Below, in pieces: positions 63,673-64,000 of a DNA stretch of 64,000 nucleotides. How positions within the stretch are numbered: the stretch's first letter is position 1; every line of letters starts with the position of its first letter. The translations under genes were made by a program, and so were the position numbers. Under the pieces are notes generated by a model, which worked only from the letters and a program-made list of their open reading frames with translations, ran no database searches and was not told the DNA's origin. Source of the DNA: Methanobrevibacter thaueri (GTDB lineage Archaea; Methanobacteriota; Methanobacteria; Methanobacteriales; Methanobacteriaceae); contig NZ_SUTK01000004.1 in NCBI RefSeq assembly GCF_015062905.1, positions 1 to 64,000 on the forward strand. Direction: 5' to 3'.

Positions 63673-64000
63673 ATGAAAATTCTAATTACCGGTTCTAATG
63701 GAATGTTGGGTCATGATTTAATCAAAGCTTTAGAAAATCATGAGTTAATTTTAACAAATTCCAAAACATTGGACATTACAGATGAAAATCATACAATCGA
63801 ATTTATTTGCGATGCAAAACCGGACATCGTTATCAACTCTGCGGCCTATACCGATGTCGACGGCTGCGAGGAAAACCCTGACCTTGCATATGCCGTTAAT
63901 GGCAGGGGCGTTCGAAATTTGGCGCTGGCTTGCAGGCAAGTCGATTGTCCTCTTGTCCACATAAGCACTGATTATGTCTTTGATGGTAGTGCAGCCGAAC
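63673..64000 (+). CDS. rfbD: dTDP-4-dehydrorhamnose reductase, cut by the window end
   Basis: The first 109 residues of an RfbD-type short-chain reductase: MKILITGSNGMLGHDL (NAD-binding GxxGxxG), PDIVINSAAYTDVDGCEENP, AVNGRGVRNLA and HISTDYVFDG, where the catalytic motif begins. It reduces dTDP-4-keto-rhamnose to dTDP-rhamnose. The rest lies beyond 64000. The gene is divergent from wecC, with a 75 bp shared promoter region. Confidence 0.88.
   Translation, partial: MKILITGSNGMLGHDLIKALENHELILTNSKTLDITDENHTIEFICDAKPDIVINSAAYTDVDGCEENPDLAYAVNGRGVRNLALACRQVDCPLVHISTDYVFDGSAAE

Noticed and set aside
1..64000. tRNA, rRNA, CRISPR, IS element or prophage
   Set aside because: I looked through the intergenic regions and gene content and saw no cloverleaf, rRNA segment, repeat-spacer array, transposase, integrase or cas gene.

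Overview
The window is a 64 kb piece of an AT-rich methanogenic archaeal chromosome, best matched by the order Methanobacteriales and most likely Methanobrevibacter or a close relative. The evidence is a histone, an Alba protein, the DNA polymerase D small subunit, Orc1/Cdc6, a methanogenesis marker 11 protein, a thiol:fumarate reductase-like flavoprotein, sirohydrochlorin chelatases, CTP-dependent riboflavin kinase, and operators of archaeal type (TRP boxes, an NrpR-type site). I found no rRNA, tRNA, CRISPR array, insertion sequence or prophage. The window is mostly core genome, but it spans a chromosomal replication origin.

Layout. 0-3.2 kb: a radical SAM/HhH protein, then a ParA ATPase and a small partner carrying a ParB-like N-terminal peptide, preceded by a dense cluster of AAGTTA/TAACTT repeats. 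3.2-8.4 kb: trpB2 with TRP boxes, a DUF1786 protein, a PHP phosphoesterase, Alba, and a LeuA-family synthase. 8.4-12.3 kb: a PadR regulator, an ABC-2 exporter and a beta-propeller surface protein in one operon. 12.3-24 kb: a sugar isomerase-like protein, a HAD protein, gatA, a domain-permuted CobB/CobQ-like protein, ribB with an FMN riboswitch, ribK, tfrA, dadD, a histone, hisG and pyrB. 24-26.4 kb: orc1/cdc6, the origin with its ORB repeats and AT-rich unwinding region, and a DUF2299 protein. 26.4-35 kb: cobalamin genes (cbiB, cbiG, cbiH-like), UPF0147, a small RHH protein, fucA, the PolD small subunit, a PhoU/TrkA-C protein and an MgtE-type transporter.

35-45.8 kb: two pilin-like envelope proteins, a DUF35 protein, two His-rich chelatases, thiL, a radical SAM protein, a 650 bp intergenic region with a candidate micro-protein gene, a UbiD-family decarboxylase, a double-domain PurE and Tex. 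46-56.6 kb: a membrane glycosyltransferase, then nitrogen assimilation: glnA with an NrpR-type operator, a split four-gene glutamate synthase that includes an F420-dehydrogenase-like subunit, and a PEP/pyruvate-binding protein fused to a degenerate KaiC-like domain. 56.8-61 kb: an operon running leuC, leuD, leuB, a 37-residue membrane peptide, ribH and methanogenesis marker 11. The right end has a DUF2264 protein, wecC and the start of rfbD.

Themes. Replication and segregation elements cluster here: origin, ORB copies outside the origin, a ParA pair and palindromic repeats at two loci about 10 kb apart. Riboflavin/FMN genes (ribB, ribK, ribH) lie at two places, and ribB has a bacterial-type FMN riboswitch. 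Glutamine synthetase and glutamate synthase are adjacent and form an ammonium assimilation block. Cobalt/nickel tetrapyrrole genes are spread over 26-39 kb.
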